A DNA stretch of 64,000 nt from Aspidiotus rigidus (lineage: Eukaryota; Arthropoda; Insecta; Hemiptera; Diaspididae): positions 19,007,001 to 19,071,000 of the forward strand of contig JAVHKY010000003.1 in assembly GCA_035079385.1 (NCBI GenBank). Reading direction: 5' to 3'. The stretch's first letter is position 1. Every line of letters starts with the position of its first letter. The notes beneath the pieces are model-generated. The model was not told where the DNA came from. It saw only the letters and a list, made by a program, of their open reading frames with translations, and did not search any database. The translations under genes and the position numbers were made by a program. Positions 51,746 through 61,042 of this stretch are shown one piece after another.

Positions 51746-52122
51746 TTTGTGGTATCTCTAACAAACGTTGATGCAGACAGTCGGACTGCAGGAAATGCGA
51801 TAAGGTACTGAATGTCGAATACTGAAGATTCGATGTTTCTCATACTGTTCATGTATCTACTTGCAACGTCTTCATACATTTGCTCGAATATTAGTCATGA
51901 AACCATCCCCTTTTCTCATCATACATACTTCAACATGATCGGCGGCGAAAAACAGTCATCTCATATCCGGGCCGCAATTTGGCTGTTGATATTTCATAAT
52001 TTGGTGGTTGAATTCTTCCGGCCGCAATTGGGACGTTAATATTTCGGCATAGGATTCATCGGGCCGCAGTTGGGCTCCACAATTTGTGAACGGGACGCAA
52101 TCGGGCTATCCCCGATTATTCG

Positions 52123-53593
52123 TACTCGCGATTGCATTTGGTTCACTGCTCTCGATATAAATAGTGCCTTTTGGTCTATACCAATCCGAATGAAAGATAG
52201 ATTTAAAACAGGGTTTGTAACTCAACACGGACACTGGCAATGGTGTAACATGCCGTTCAGTCTCAAAAATTCACCGGCAATATTTCAAAGGATCCTATCC
52301 GGAGTAATACGTCGACATAATTTGAAAGATTTTTGTATAAATTATATTGACGATATTTTAGTATTTTCGAAATCATTCGAAGAACATATTACTCATCTAC
52401 GTTTATTGTTTGACGCTATTACTCAGGAAGGGTGGAAACTAAAATTTATGAAATGTAAATTTGCAGCTAATTCTGTATCCTACTTAGGTCACATTATAGA
52501 AAATAACACAGTTCGTCCTCTTCGAGATAACCTCGTGTCTATAAGAAACTTCCCTCGCCCCTCGAGTCGGAAAAATATACGTCAATTTCTTGGTAAAATC
52601 AACTTCTACCACAAATACATTCCAAATTCAACAAAAACGCTCGACGTATTTCATAATTTACTTCGAAAAAATGTACCGTTTGAATGGACTGATAAATGCG
52701 AAAGAACTTTTGAAGAAATTAAGAATTACTTAACTTCTTCACCCATTCTTGCAATCTTCGACCCATTTCTTCCGATAAATATTTATACCGACGCGAGTGG
52801 CGAAGGAATAGGGGCAATTTTAAAACAGGTGCAACCGGACGGTGAAGAAAAACCAGTCGCTTATTTCTCTAAAAAATTAAACGACGCACAGAAAAGGAAA
52901 AAGGCGGTGTATATAGAGAGTTATGCCGTCCGTGAAGCTGTGAAATATTGGCGATTTTGGCTGATAGGACGCCCCTTCACAGTGTACACCGATCATAAAC
53001 CTCTCGAAAAGCTGAACCTTGAGTCACGTCCAGACGAGGAGCTCGGCGATATAGCAAATTACCTGCTTCAATACGACTTTAAAATAATTTACCGTCCGGG
53101 GCCCTCAAATCTTGAAGCAGATTGCTTATCACGAAATCCTGTTTTAGAAACCAATGTGCAGGACAACGATGTAGATATACGGACGGTTAACCTACTATCC
53201 TTAGAAGAAATTAAAGCAGTAGAGCAAAATCTACCTGATTCTCAGAAAAATTTTAAGGAAAACGATATGATCAAACGTAAAATACGAGGAAAAAACAAAA
53301 TTGTTTTGCCAGTACCAAATGGAATTGAACTCCTAAAAAAAGTTCATCTTCATTTCGGTCATATTGGCGCTCTGAAGATTTATGAAATGTTAAAAGAACA
53401 TTATTTCTTTCCAAAAATGTACCTCCAAGCAATTAAAATTACAAAGTCTTGCGAAACTTGCTTATGTAATAAAACACGAAAGAGAACAGGTGCAGGTATT
53501 CTAGGACACTTTGGACCTGCTGAACGTCCATTTCAGATCATGTCTTTAGACACTGTTGGTGGATTTGGTGGCAACCGTTCCACAAAACGGTAA
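52123..53593 (+). pseudogene. Gypsy RT C-terminal part, RNase H and integrase N-terminus
   Basis: Codons before 52123 are from the MULE and its duplication. RT motifs: FTALDINSAFWSIPI (first catalytic Asp), MPFSLKNSPAIFQR, and YIDDILVFS (YxDD). RNase H: IYTDASGEGIGAIL (Asp), ESYAVREAVKYW (Glu), VYTDHKPL (Asp), SNLEADCLSR (last Asp). The integrase HHCC finger shows HLHFGHIGALK and CETCLCNKTR, and the core's first Asp is MSLDTVGGF. It stops at TAA 53591-53593 within the integrase core; homology continues in the same frame. Confidence 0.93.
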
Positions 53594-54316
53594 CTTCATA
53601 TTCTCGTAGACCATTTCACTCGCTTTGCATATATCCTTCCTGCACAAAACCAAAGTTCCCAAACTTTTGTAAAATTCATTTCTACAGTACTCAAAGATCA
53701 TCATATTGAAAATCTCTTAACGGATCAATATGGTGGCTTGTTCTCAAACGAATTTTCCGAATTCCTAAAATCGAAAAATATCACACATTTCTTTACAGCG
53801 GTAGATAACCCTTCGTCTAACGGTCTCAATGAGAGGCTAAATCAAACTTTGGTGAATCGAATACGCTGTAGAATAAATGAAAATGGTAGGATTTCGGCGT
53901 GGTCGCGGATCGCGCATAATTGTGTTGAAGAATACAATTGCACGATCCACTCCTCGACTGGATTCCCACCAAATTACCTGATGTTTGGAAAACTCAATCC
54001 TATCTCTCCATTACAACCCTGCTCCACGTATTCCCAAGACCTAAAAAAAGCATTCCAAAAATCCCAAATCTCACATATGAGAAACAAGGCTAGAATTGAT
54101 CAGGGAAAAAAAGAAATCATCTTCAAAGAAGGTGATATAGTCTACATTGAGAACGGGAATAGGTTAAATCGTGGAAAATTAGATCAAGTCCGCATAGGAC
54201 CATTTAAGATCAAGCGAAAACTCTCAAACTCAGTTTACGAAATAGACGTCGGAAAAAGGGGGAAAAACGACACCCGTTTATACCATATCTCGAAAATAGT
54301 TCAATTAGGTATATAG
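53594..54316 (+). pseudogene. Gypsy integrase C-terminal part
   Basis: It continues in frame after the TAA as LHILVDHFTRFAYILP. The second catalytic Asp is in LLTDQYGGLFSNEF and the Glu in PSSNGLNERLNQTL. The C-terminal GPY/F-type module reads RIGPFKIKRKLSNSVYEI, ending LYHISKIVQLGI. No chromodomain. The first ATG after the stop (53738) is internal. The DDE triad is intact, so the TAA is the only defect in this domain. Confidence 0.9.
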
Positions 54317-54636
54317 TCTAAAATAAGAAATTAATTTTTGTAAGCGTTGGATTTCAAGCCCTGAAAATAGCGTCCGGTATTCCACAGAGAACGGTCATGC
54401 GGAACTATCGGAAGGGTCGTCGAGCCTGTTGGTGTACAGCGGAGAAACGGGCTGCCTACACGGCTCAACGCTGCACGGCTGACGAAAGCTCGCGGAGAGC
54501 TTTTGAGTCGCATAGAAAATTCCTAAAAGCGACGGTTACAGGAGTAACTAGGCCGCAGCAATCTTGGCTAGGTAAACTAGGGAGCTGTCCGTGATATCTT
54601 ATCTATGACCCCGGTCAAGTGTCAACGGTAGGGGGA
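54317..54636 (+). other. Gypsy 3' untranslated region and polypurine tract
   Basis: 320 bp without an ORF of note (no env). GGTAGGGGGA at 54627-54636 abuts the 3' LTR and serves as the plus-strand primer tract. The middle part is GC-richer than the rest of the element. Confidence 0.7.
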
Positions 54637-54870
54637 TGTAATAAGACGACGGGTCGTCTCATTATCAACCGGTTGATTTCGGTAATTCCACCGGTTAAAA
54701 ACATTACGCTTGACGTATTATCTAGACTTTGTAAATTCATGTTTTGACCAATATCTAGATACAACGGTACTTTCAAACTTTGAATACTTCAGTTGTAATA
54801 ATCTTGCTTTTACGTACACACGTTTTATATAGTTTAGAAAATATTACTCTTTCGTAATTCATAAATTTCG

Positions 54871-54901
<31 letters not shown>

Positions 54902-55029
54902 TTTCGTATCGTAGGTACTATTATAATTCACAGATACCGAACGTATCCTATTTTAACGATTCGTGTTTATTTCACGCATCTGAAAATAAAGAATTTGACG
55001 AAAGTGTAGTTGAGTGTCGACTTGTTATA
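54637..55029 (+). repeat. 3' LTR
   Basis: 393 bp. It differs from the 5' LTR by one substitution (T/G near the TCTAKACTTTG word), a 6-bp gap (ACGAGT missing here) and a longer TAA/ATA microsatellite (near 54874-54900). Near-identity indicates recent insertion. Confidence 0.95.
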
Positions 55030-55442
55030 CACATATATACCCATATATTTAGAGTTATGAAGTTATCCGCGTATCTCGTCCAAAACTGGATGGAGGCACT
55101 CGCAATTTTTTCGAGCATCGGATGAACTTAAGGGTGTGCTTTACTTGTTCGGAAACTTTGAAACGGTGTACGATAAGTTGCATAAATATCCCCAAAAACC
55201 CTGCAAGGTTCGGGAAGCCAGCGGTCACTACGCGACGCTTGCGGGCGTGCATGGGAAGTCCCTGTAACAAATGACGAGGAATGGTTTTGCAAGGTCACAA
55301 CTCAGGGCTCCATTTTCTAACGAATTTTTTCGATCTTTGGAAATGTTGTACAATAGGGTTCAACGAAATGCGCTATCGGAACAGAATCCTGAATTTTGGC
55401 TCCAGAACAATTTCACTCTCGTCAGAAAATAGACAAATTTTT

Positions 55443-55650
55443 ATCAATTTCAACAGGAGGGGGGTAGTTAGTAGATGAGAATACAAGCGAAAAATTTGGT
55501 CACCTCGTCGGAATCCGAACTCGAGACCTTTCGCTTGCCGGGCGACTGCTCTAACCGCTGAGCTACGAGGAGATCTCTAATCTACTAACTACCCTCCTCC
55601 TGATATATTTCCCGCACGTTTAAAATCATTGTCTTTCGATCAATTTCAAC
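55443..55650 (-). mobile_element. tRNA-derived SINE-like insert with 12-bp duplication
   Basis: 55455-55638 (184 bp) is flanked by perfect ATCAATTTCAAC copies (55443-55454, 55639-55650). It holds a tRNA-like sequence on the minus strand. Inside the duplications, inverted flanks (AGGAGGGGGGTAGTTAGTAG at the left, CTACTAACTACCCTCCTCCT at the right) enclose the tRNA part. There is no A-tail, which is unusual for a SINE. Confidence 0.65.
55503..55570 (-). tRNA. tRNA-like sequence (pseudo-tRNA, Pol III boxes present)
   Basis: 68 nt read on the minus strand. Acceptor CCTCGTA pairs 6 of 7 with the 3' end; the D-arm GCTC/GAGC is perfect with A box TAGCTCAGCGG. The anticodon arm GTCGC/GCGAA pairs 4 of 5, and the loop CCGGCAA would give anticodon GGC (Ala), but the base before it is C rather than the invariant U. 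The T-arm is weak, with loop TTCGGAT (G instead of A58); B box GTTCGGATTCC. No CCA. These defects argue for a SINE head or pseudogene rather than a working tRNA. Confidence 0.6.
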
Positions 55651-55830
55651 GTTCAATTGAGAGAGTATAAGAAAACATTTTTAAATTCTGCTTCGATAGC
55701 GCCCCTGGTTGAATCTTTCTGGAAAACATTTCAATTATTCAGATAGATCCGTTAAAAATTCGAGCAATAAAATGTGATTTTCGGTACCATGTTTTACGAG
55801 CATATTTTCACAAGTAAAGCACACCCTTAA

Positions 55831-57419
55831 TGGATGGTAATTCATCAATTGGTTTCCAGTCGAGTTAATACAATCCTATAGGTTACAGTTAATCATATTG
55901 AAATAAGGGTATTCAAGGAAGTAATTAAAATATAAATTGTCAAAGACCACAGAAACAACTGTTACAGCCTCATAGCAAGGTGAGTAGGGGGAAGGGGCAA
56001 TGAATTTTTTTGAGACGTTTTGTAGGTTTTAGATTACTTCTATTGTAAAATAAAATAAAATTCAGGTTTCCTTATTGAATTATGGGAACTTTTACTCTGT
56101 TATTAGTTGTTGTGACGTCATGGTGATAGACTTTATACAAATAAACTGAGTTTTATTGTTTATTCTGCAAATATTTGTATCTGGCTTGATTGATAGATGA
56201 TTGATAGTTAATCTGAAGTGTGGGAGTGACTCTCCCAATGAGTTTTGAATTGTGAGAGGAAAAGTCGTGTACTACGTGTTTTTTTTTCTGAGCGAGCAGA
56301 GCCTCAATCTTTATCAGATATGCAAAATCAATCTCTGCACGAATAAAATCTCATCCTTTATAAAACCCAACAATTCGAGAAGGAGAGTTCTTTTTTGTAA
56401 ATTTGCGGAGTACATGTTGATGAAACTCGGTGAAAAAAATATTTCTACATAGTATTGTAACTCATATCTACTTATAAAGAGAATTAATGACTCGAGAGAT
56501 GCATCAACTTTTTTTTTTTTTCAATAAAACGGCTGTCTTGGGCTTCCTATAATTTTTCTTTGCTTTTTAAATTACTGTGCAGCCAAGATAAAGAACTAAA
56601 AGAAGTAGAAGCAATACTCGTCTTCAGGCTATTTCCTGTGCGGCATACTCATCGATCTCTTCAAAAAACGAAATGTACCTTGATATGAAAATTATTATTA
56701 TAACATTTACACCTGTAAGACGGTCTTGACGGATCGCTGAGAAAAAAAAAAAATCCCAACCGATTCCCTACCCGTATAACTCGCAATAAAATGAGTCACT
56801 TCCGTGAAAATCAAGTTCAGCTACGCTTATAATTATTACGTGTTAATAATACGGTTTGAGACCTACTGCCCATAGTTTAACATTTCGAGGACAATTGGAA
56901 AAATTGCTGTCGGTTTTTAAATCATTCATTCAACGTTATTCCGAACTAAATGTTTTGTTCGGTAATGAGGAGTATACCTTCGGTACTTTCAACAATTTAA
57001 ATGCGATACCTGCTTATTTCGAGTATCAACTCGCGTCACGTGGTAAATACGTTTCTACGTGAGTGCAATCATTTTAGACGAGCCTGTGAGTATACTAAAT
57101 TACGTTGACCGATTTTTATCCAGTTGAATGAGAAAACTATAGCTTCTGCGGTTTTGGTTTCTCTGTGGTTGTGCAATATAAGTTAGCACTCCATTAACTT
57201 TCTGTTCTTTCTTAAATGGCCGAGTGTTCAGATTCATTGTGCATCTTTTCTGAGCAAACATCAGTTCTCTTGACACTATAATCGATTTTGTTTCATGCTG
57301 ATATTTAGCTCATTCTCTGAGATGTTTAATTTAGTATTTCAACTTGCGTTACAGGATCACTACGAGATGAATTTTACAGGACAAAAGTGGAGAAAAAAAA
57401 AATTGTGAAGACTACTTGT
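55831..57419. other. No supportable feature
   Basis: No motif-bearing ORF, RNA gene or repeat end recognised. Confidence 0.4.
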
Positions 57420-57500
57420 CAATGTGTAGGAACTCTTTACTTATAAAGGGAATCTATAAAGCATAAAGTTTGTCTGTCCTTTTGTAACTCCAGCACGGCG
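57420..57500 (-). repeat. RTE-like 3' tail fragment, reversed
   Basis: The reverse complement reads GAGTTACAAAAGGACAGAC, AAACTTTATGCTTTATAGAT, resembling the tail at about 50278-50331. No further part of the element is recognised. Confidence 0.4.
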
Positions 57501-58972
57501 CCCATTTGCGTTACTGGTGGGTCACAAAGAGGGACCCTAGGTTTTTTAAATTGATGATTGCCGCGTCACAAACTACCGTCACAGGCGTCTCAAGTCTCCT
57601 CTGTTCCTACCTGTGACGGCATTTTGCACAACGGGTGTTAATCAGAGCACGCAACTGTCTTGTATATTTTCTTTCCTACCTTCATATCCTGTATTCTTGG
57701 AAACAGGATTTTGGCGCTATACCTTCTGAATTTCTCAACGTCACCGGAAGTACGCAGTACTTCTAATATATAAAAAAAATGTTTGTCGGTCTTAATGCTT
57801 TCTTGAATAAGAGACGCGACTGTGATGAAAATTATGTGTTTACTTTTATCTCTGGAAAGAAATGGTATTCTTTTCATTGTTTGAAAGGTTATGGTCCATC
57901 ATGATTATTCTTTCTCTCTCTCTCCCTCTCTGACCGTCTTCTCCCATATCGCCCATAGTTAATTTCTTTTCTTTTCGCATTCTTCTATACTATACGTACT
58001 AACTTTAAAGGGAAGATTCCATCGTGTAGTACCTGTACTGCAAGACCCTTTTGTGTCGTATCACCTTTCTTTTTCGTACCGCTCGGTCCATCCCTATTAC
58101 GGTACGTAACCAATGGCGGCGCTTGCTCTCTCTTAATTTTTCCGAGAATCTCTCTCTATTTGCATTTAATTCAAAATTTACATATTAATGTTGCTTCCTT
58201 TAAGCGTCTATTTAAATTTGTACCTTGTAAAGTTGGGGTGCAAATTTGTGACATCGCTACATTTCGGTCTTATAGTAGAACAGTCCGTTGTCCTACTCTT
58301 GAAAATAGCCGCCTATTTTACACTACATAGTGCTATTTCCTTGCACTCTCTTTTTCTACACTCATTTGACAATCTGTGCGCGAGTACTACTGAATTATTT
58401 CAAACATACCTTGATTTTTTCCATTTGAAAAAAACCATAAAAGTTGAATCAAACTAATTTTTTAATTGTAGGCTACTATTCATTGTTGAGGAATTTGACT
58501 GTCAGAAGAAAGATCTAGGTACTTAGGGAATTCTGTTTTAATATAGCGCCAGCTCCCAAAGACGGTTTTGGGTTTCAAAACCGAAAACTGGTCGACTTTT
58601 CACGTCCAATTTTTGGCTCTCTTGGAGCCCTCGAAATCACTTGTTTACCACATTTTCCACAAGAGTTAGTGATTATTCAACCTCGCCAGCAAATCGTGAC
58701 GCATGTCGAAAAATTTTTTCGTTTTTGCTAAATATTCTGCGGATCAAACATAATTACTACTACTCATACACTGTGGTTGTACAAAGCTGTAGAAAACTGC
58801 TCATAATCTTCTTGATAACGATCTGTAATATACCCTATGAATTGGCAAAGTTGAGTCAATAATTTACTATTCAAAGAGGTATGTGTAAAAGGAGTGTATA
58901 CGCTCAATGTATTTCTTATGGGATGAACGCACTTTTTGCAGACACCTCCCCATTTGTGTAATCATACACAAG
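57501..58972. other. No supportable feature
   Basis: Short frames only. A CT-rich run at 57910-57930 and inverted TGTGACGG/CCGTCACA words near 57570-57610 are noted without assignment. Confidence 0.4.
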
Positions 58973-59208
58973 ATAGGGGGCGTCCATAAATTACGTGAGG
59001 CGATTTTTGTGATTTTTCGACCCCTCCTCTCCCTTGGTGAGATATTGTGAAATTTGCCTTGACCCCCTCCCTCCCCCTCTTATCTCGCGTGAGATTTTCT
59101 GAAGTGTGTATTTTTACTTTAATACGTTTATCTGTGCTTAATCGCGTTTATCTATTAAAAAAACGTAATTTTCTCGATCACATTTTATACCTATTAAAAA
59201 AAAGGTTG

Positions 59209-59356
59209 GCGTTATTCGTAGGTATAGTACCTACGGCTAAAACGTTATTCGTAGGTAGCATACCTACGGCTAAAAACGTTATCCGTAGGTAGTAGTTGTA
59301 TACCTACGGCTAAAACGTTATTCATAGGTAGTATCCTTACGGGTAAAACGTTATTT
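59209..59356 (+). repeat. Array of ~37-bp units containing a 19-bp palindrome
   Basis: CGTAGGTATAGTACCTACG, CGTAGGTAGCATACCTACG, and a longer version with TAGTAGTTGTA in the middle, each followed by GGCTAAAACGTTATT or a variant; a fourth, decayed unit ends the array. Confidence 0.8.
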
Positions 59357-59845
59357 GTACTAACTTCTCGCAGAACCAACACTCGAAATAGCATTGGACG
59401 AATATCGGAGTCTGATCTAATCAACTTCTCCATCTCCTTCATGGTTGCCAAGTATGAGTTGAATTGCTCAGTGCCATGACACGACACCAGGGTGGCTATG
59501 TTCATCATGACGGGTGAGATCAAATTGTAGGTACTTCTCGTGAGTATTCAAGGTTCTTGGCGCGCACGAGTCTACATCATCTAGAACTACATCATCCACA
59601 ACATTAGCATCAAGGGAGGGTGTTGACTGGCTGGTAGAAGCATGAGTACTCTTGTAATATCGTGGGTGGAATTGAGCCTCGGAAAACACAGAACAAAGGG
59701 AGCCAGTGTCGTGTTCCCGCTTCAGCAGGATATGTCGGCATGGTGCTTGGTGGTTGCAAGAAAATGATTTAGGTGCACTGCGTGGTTCGACAGTCATATG
59801 TGCAAGCCTCAGTTTCGTACATCTCGCGAACGCCTCCATCTTCAA
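59330..59845 (-). pseudogene. SWIM zinc-finger protein remnant
   Basis: In the first frame (59845-59468) FSCNHQAPCRHIL fits the SWIM motif end (C...PCRHIL). After a frameshift near 59520 the next frame reads MMNIATLVSCHGTEQFNSYL, resembling the segment C-terminal to SWIM in ZSWIM-like and MULE-related transposon proteins. The first Cys pair of SWIM is incomplete. Likely a decayed transposase C-terminus of the nested element; assignment is tentative. Confidence 0.4.
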
Positions 59846-60369
59846 TACTCATGTACTGCCTGCGTTCTTGCAGGGCCTTCAAGCTTTTGTGAAAGAGCAT
59901 GTGCATCCACGCTCATTGAGCTTCAGAGACGCTGCGAGAAGTTACTACCTACAAGATAATTCCTGTGTCATACTTCAATACAGAAATATTTGTCACAAGA
60001 CATGATAATATAGGGAAACAACATAATTCGTGAGTCATTGTACTATACCTACGAATAACGTTTTAGCCGTAGGTAGTATACCTACGTATAATCACTTCCT
60101 AAAAAAAAACTAGTTTTTATTAAAAAGCCAGTTCAGCAATATTGTAGAATGTATTTGTGTGGGAAAAAAATTACGTGAGATTTGTCGGTCTCCCCCCTCT
60201 CCTTCACGTGAGTTTTGGTGAGACTTGGCTGGACCCCTCCCCCCCCAAAAAAAAAAAATGCCTCACGTAATTTATGGACGCCCCCATATCAACTTCATCA
60301 GCGAAATTCTCCCTGTGCCCTGAAAAGTTATTCTACTTTGTCCGCGGATTGAGGTCCATATCCCAAACC

Positions 60370-60880
60370 TCCTTCTCAATTTTTGGTCTGGAAGTAAGCT
60401 GAATCGTTTGTGCTGGATTGTACCGTCGAAATTTTCGTTTGTGCCGGGTTTCTTTCCATTGTACCGTGGGGAGGGGGAGGGCTGTGGACTTGCATCTTCC
60501 CATTCTGATTTTTAGCCTGAAAACGGAGATTTGGGCTGGATTGTGCCGTCGAGTTTTCCGCTTCTACTAGTCTCCTTCCTTTTTAACCGCTGAAAGCGGG
60601 CTGTAAATATGTAAGAGCAAATTTAGAAAATAAGTGGACTTTGGGGATCAATATGGTTGGAATAGTTTGTGCATTTTTGCTGGTCTTTTTATTCCCTAAC
60701 CGTTAGGGGGAGCTGTAGACATGTGAGGTGCCCTCTCATTCAATTCCTAGCGTGAAAACGGGCCGACTTATGGGTGCTACATTTTCTCTGAATTATATTG
60801 TTGAGCTTTTCTTCACCCTTCAATTCCTGAGGGCTGGAAATATGCATCTGGGCTCTTGCCCTCTTCCATGTTGACCGGGG
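60370..60880 (+). repeat. Degenerate ~120-130-bp tandem repeats
   Basis: About four diverged units with recurring words CTGTRGACWTG, CCTGAAAACGG, GGGCTGGATTGTGCCGTCGA and TTCCTTTTTAACCG. No coding potential. Confidence 0.5.
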
Positions 60881-61042
60881 TTAAATCTGACTTCTCCGCA
60901 TAAGTACAGTCGTGGGCAGTGGTCGTGGGAGACGAACTTCTCAGAAAATTTGTATACTTTTGCCGTTCACGACGAGAGTTTTTGAACATTCACATTCTTT
61001 GATAGCTCCGTTTCGCCAGCCCCCCCCCTCCCCACAATGCAC
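60881..61042. other. Short unassigned spacer
   Basis: Ends in a C-run just before the array of 148-bp units. Confidence 0.4.

Larger units (their letters stand above)
49165..52122 (-). mobile_element. MULE DNA transposon inserted in gypsy RT
   Basis: 49174-52113 (2940 bp) is flanked by perfect 9-bp duplications GATTATTCG (49165-49173, 52114-52122). Ends are imperfect inverted repeats sharing CCCGATTGCGKCC. That motif recurs about four times at each end (near 49181, 49209, 49235, 49278; inverted near 51969, 52019, 52062, 52092), making subterminal repeat arrays typical of MULEs. It encodes one transposase on the minus strand and contains an RTE-like fragment at 49381-50331. Confidence 0.93.
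48314..54316 (+). pseudogene. pol: Pol polyprotein of the gypsy element, interrupted
   Basis: Entered by -1 frameshift. Domains in order: retropepsin (about 48370-48620), RT (48900-49173 and 52123-52700), RNase H (52780-53140), integrase (53320-54316). It is split at 49173/52114 by the MULE, with the reading phase matching on both sides across the duplicated 9 bp, and has one in-frame TAA at 53591-53593. Apart from these two lesions no frameshift is seen, which fits a young element. Confidence 0.95.
46727..55033 (+). mobile_element. Ty3/gypsy LTR retrotransposon, split by a MULE
   Basis: LTRs at 46731-47117 and 54637-55029, gag, a -1 frameshift site, and pol with protease, RT, RNase H and integrase in Ty3/gypsy order. 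CACA precedes the 5' LTR (46727-46730) and follows the 3' LTR (55030-55033), a 4-bp target duplication (ACACA if the LTR ends one base earlier). A purine tract GGTAGGGGGA precedes the 3' LTR. No tRNA 3'-end-type primer site (starting TGG) is evident after the 5' LTR, and no envelope gene follows integrase. A 2.94 kb MULE interrupts RT and one nonsense codon lies in integrase. Confidence 0.95.
55128..55830. mobile_element. piggyBac-like MITE in a TTAA site
   Basis: 55132-55826 (695 bp) has perfect terminal inverted repeats GGGTGTGCTTTACTTGT / ACAAGTAAAGCACACCC, flanked by TTAA at 55128-55131 and 55827-55830. TTAA targets with GGG/CCC ends are specific to piggyBac-type transposition. No transposase. 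A tRNA-containing insert lies within it. Confidence 0.9.
59195..60105. mobile_element. Nested element with palindromic tandem ends
   Basis: The left end (59209-59356) is an array of hairpin units such as CGTAGGTAGCATACCTACG separated by GCTAAAACGTTATT, about four units. The right end (60041-60090) has the same words inverted, about two units. The core carries remnants of a minus-strand SWIM-type protein. The arrangement resembles elements with repeated subterminal binding sites. Confidence 0.6.
58973..60288. mobile_element. 1310-bp inverted-repeat element, itself invaded
   Basis: 58976-60285 has perfect inverted ends GGGGGCGTCCATAAATTA...(CGTGAGGC), with ATA on both sides (58973-58975, 60286-60288). 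G-rich ends with a 3-bp duplication suggest PIF/Harbinger-type, but ATA is not their usual TWA target. A second element occupies about 59195-60105, so the original length was about 400 bp. Confidence 0.75.

Noticed and set aside
55503..55570. Functional tRNA-Ala(GGC)
   Set aside because: Only 68 nt, C in place of invariant U33, weak T-stem, G at position 58, and location inside a repeat insert.
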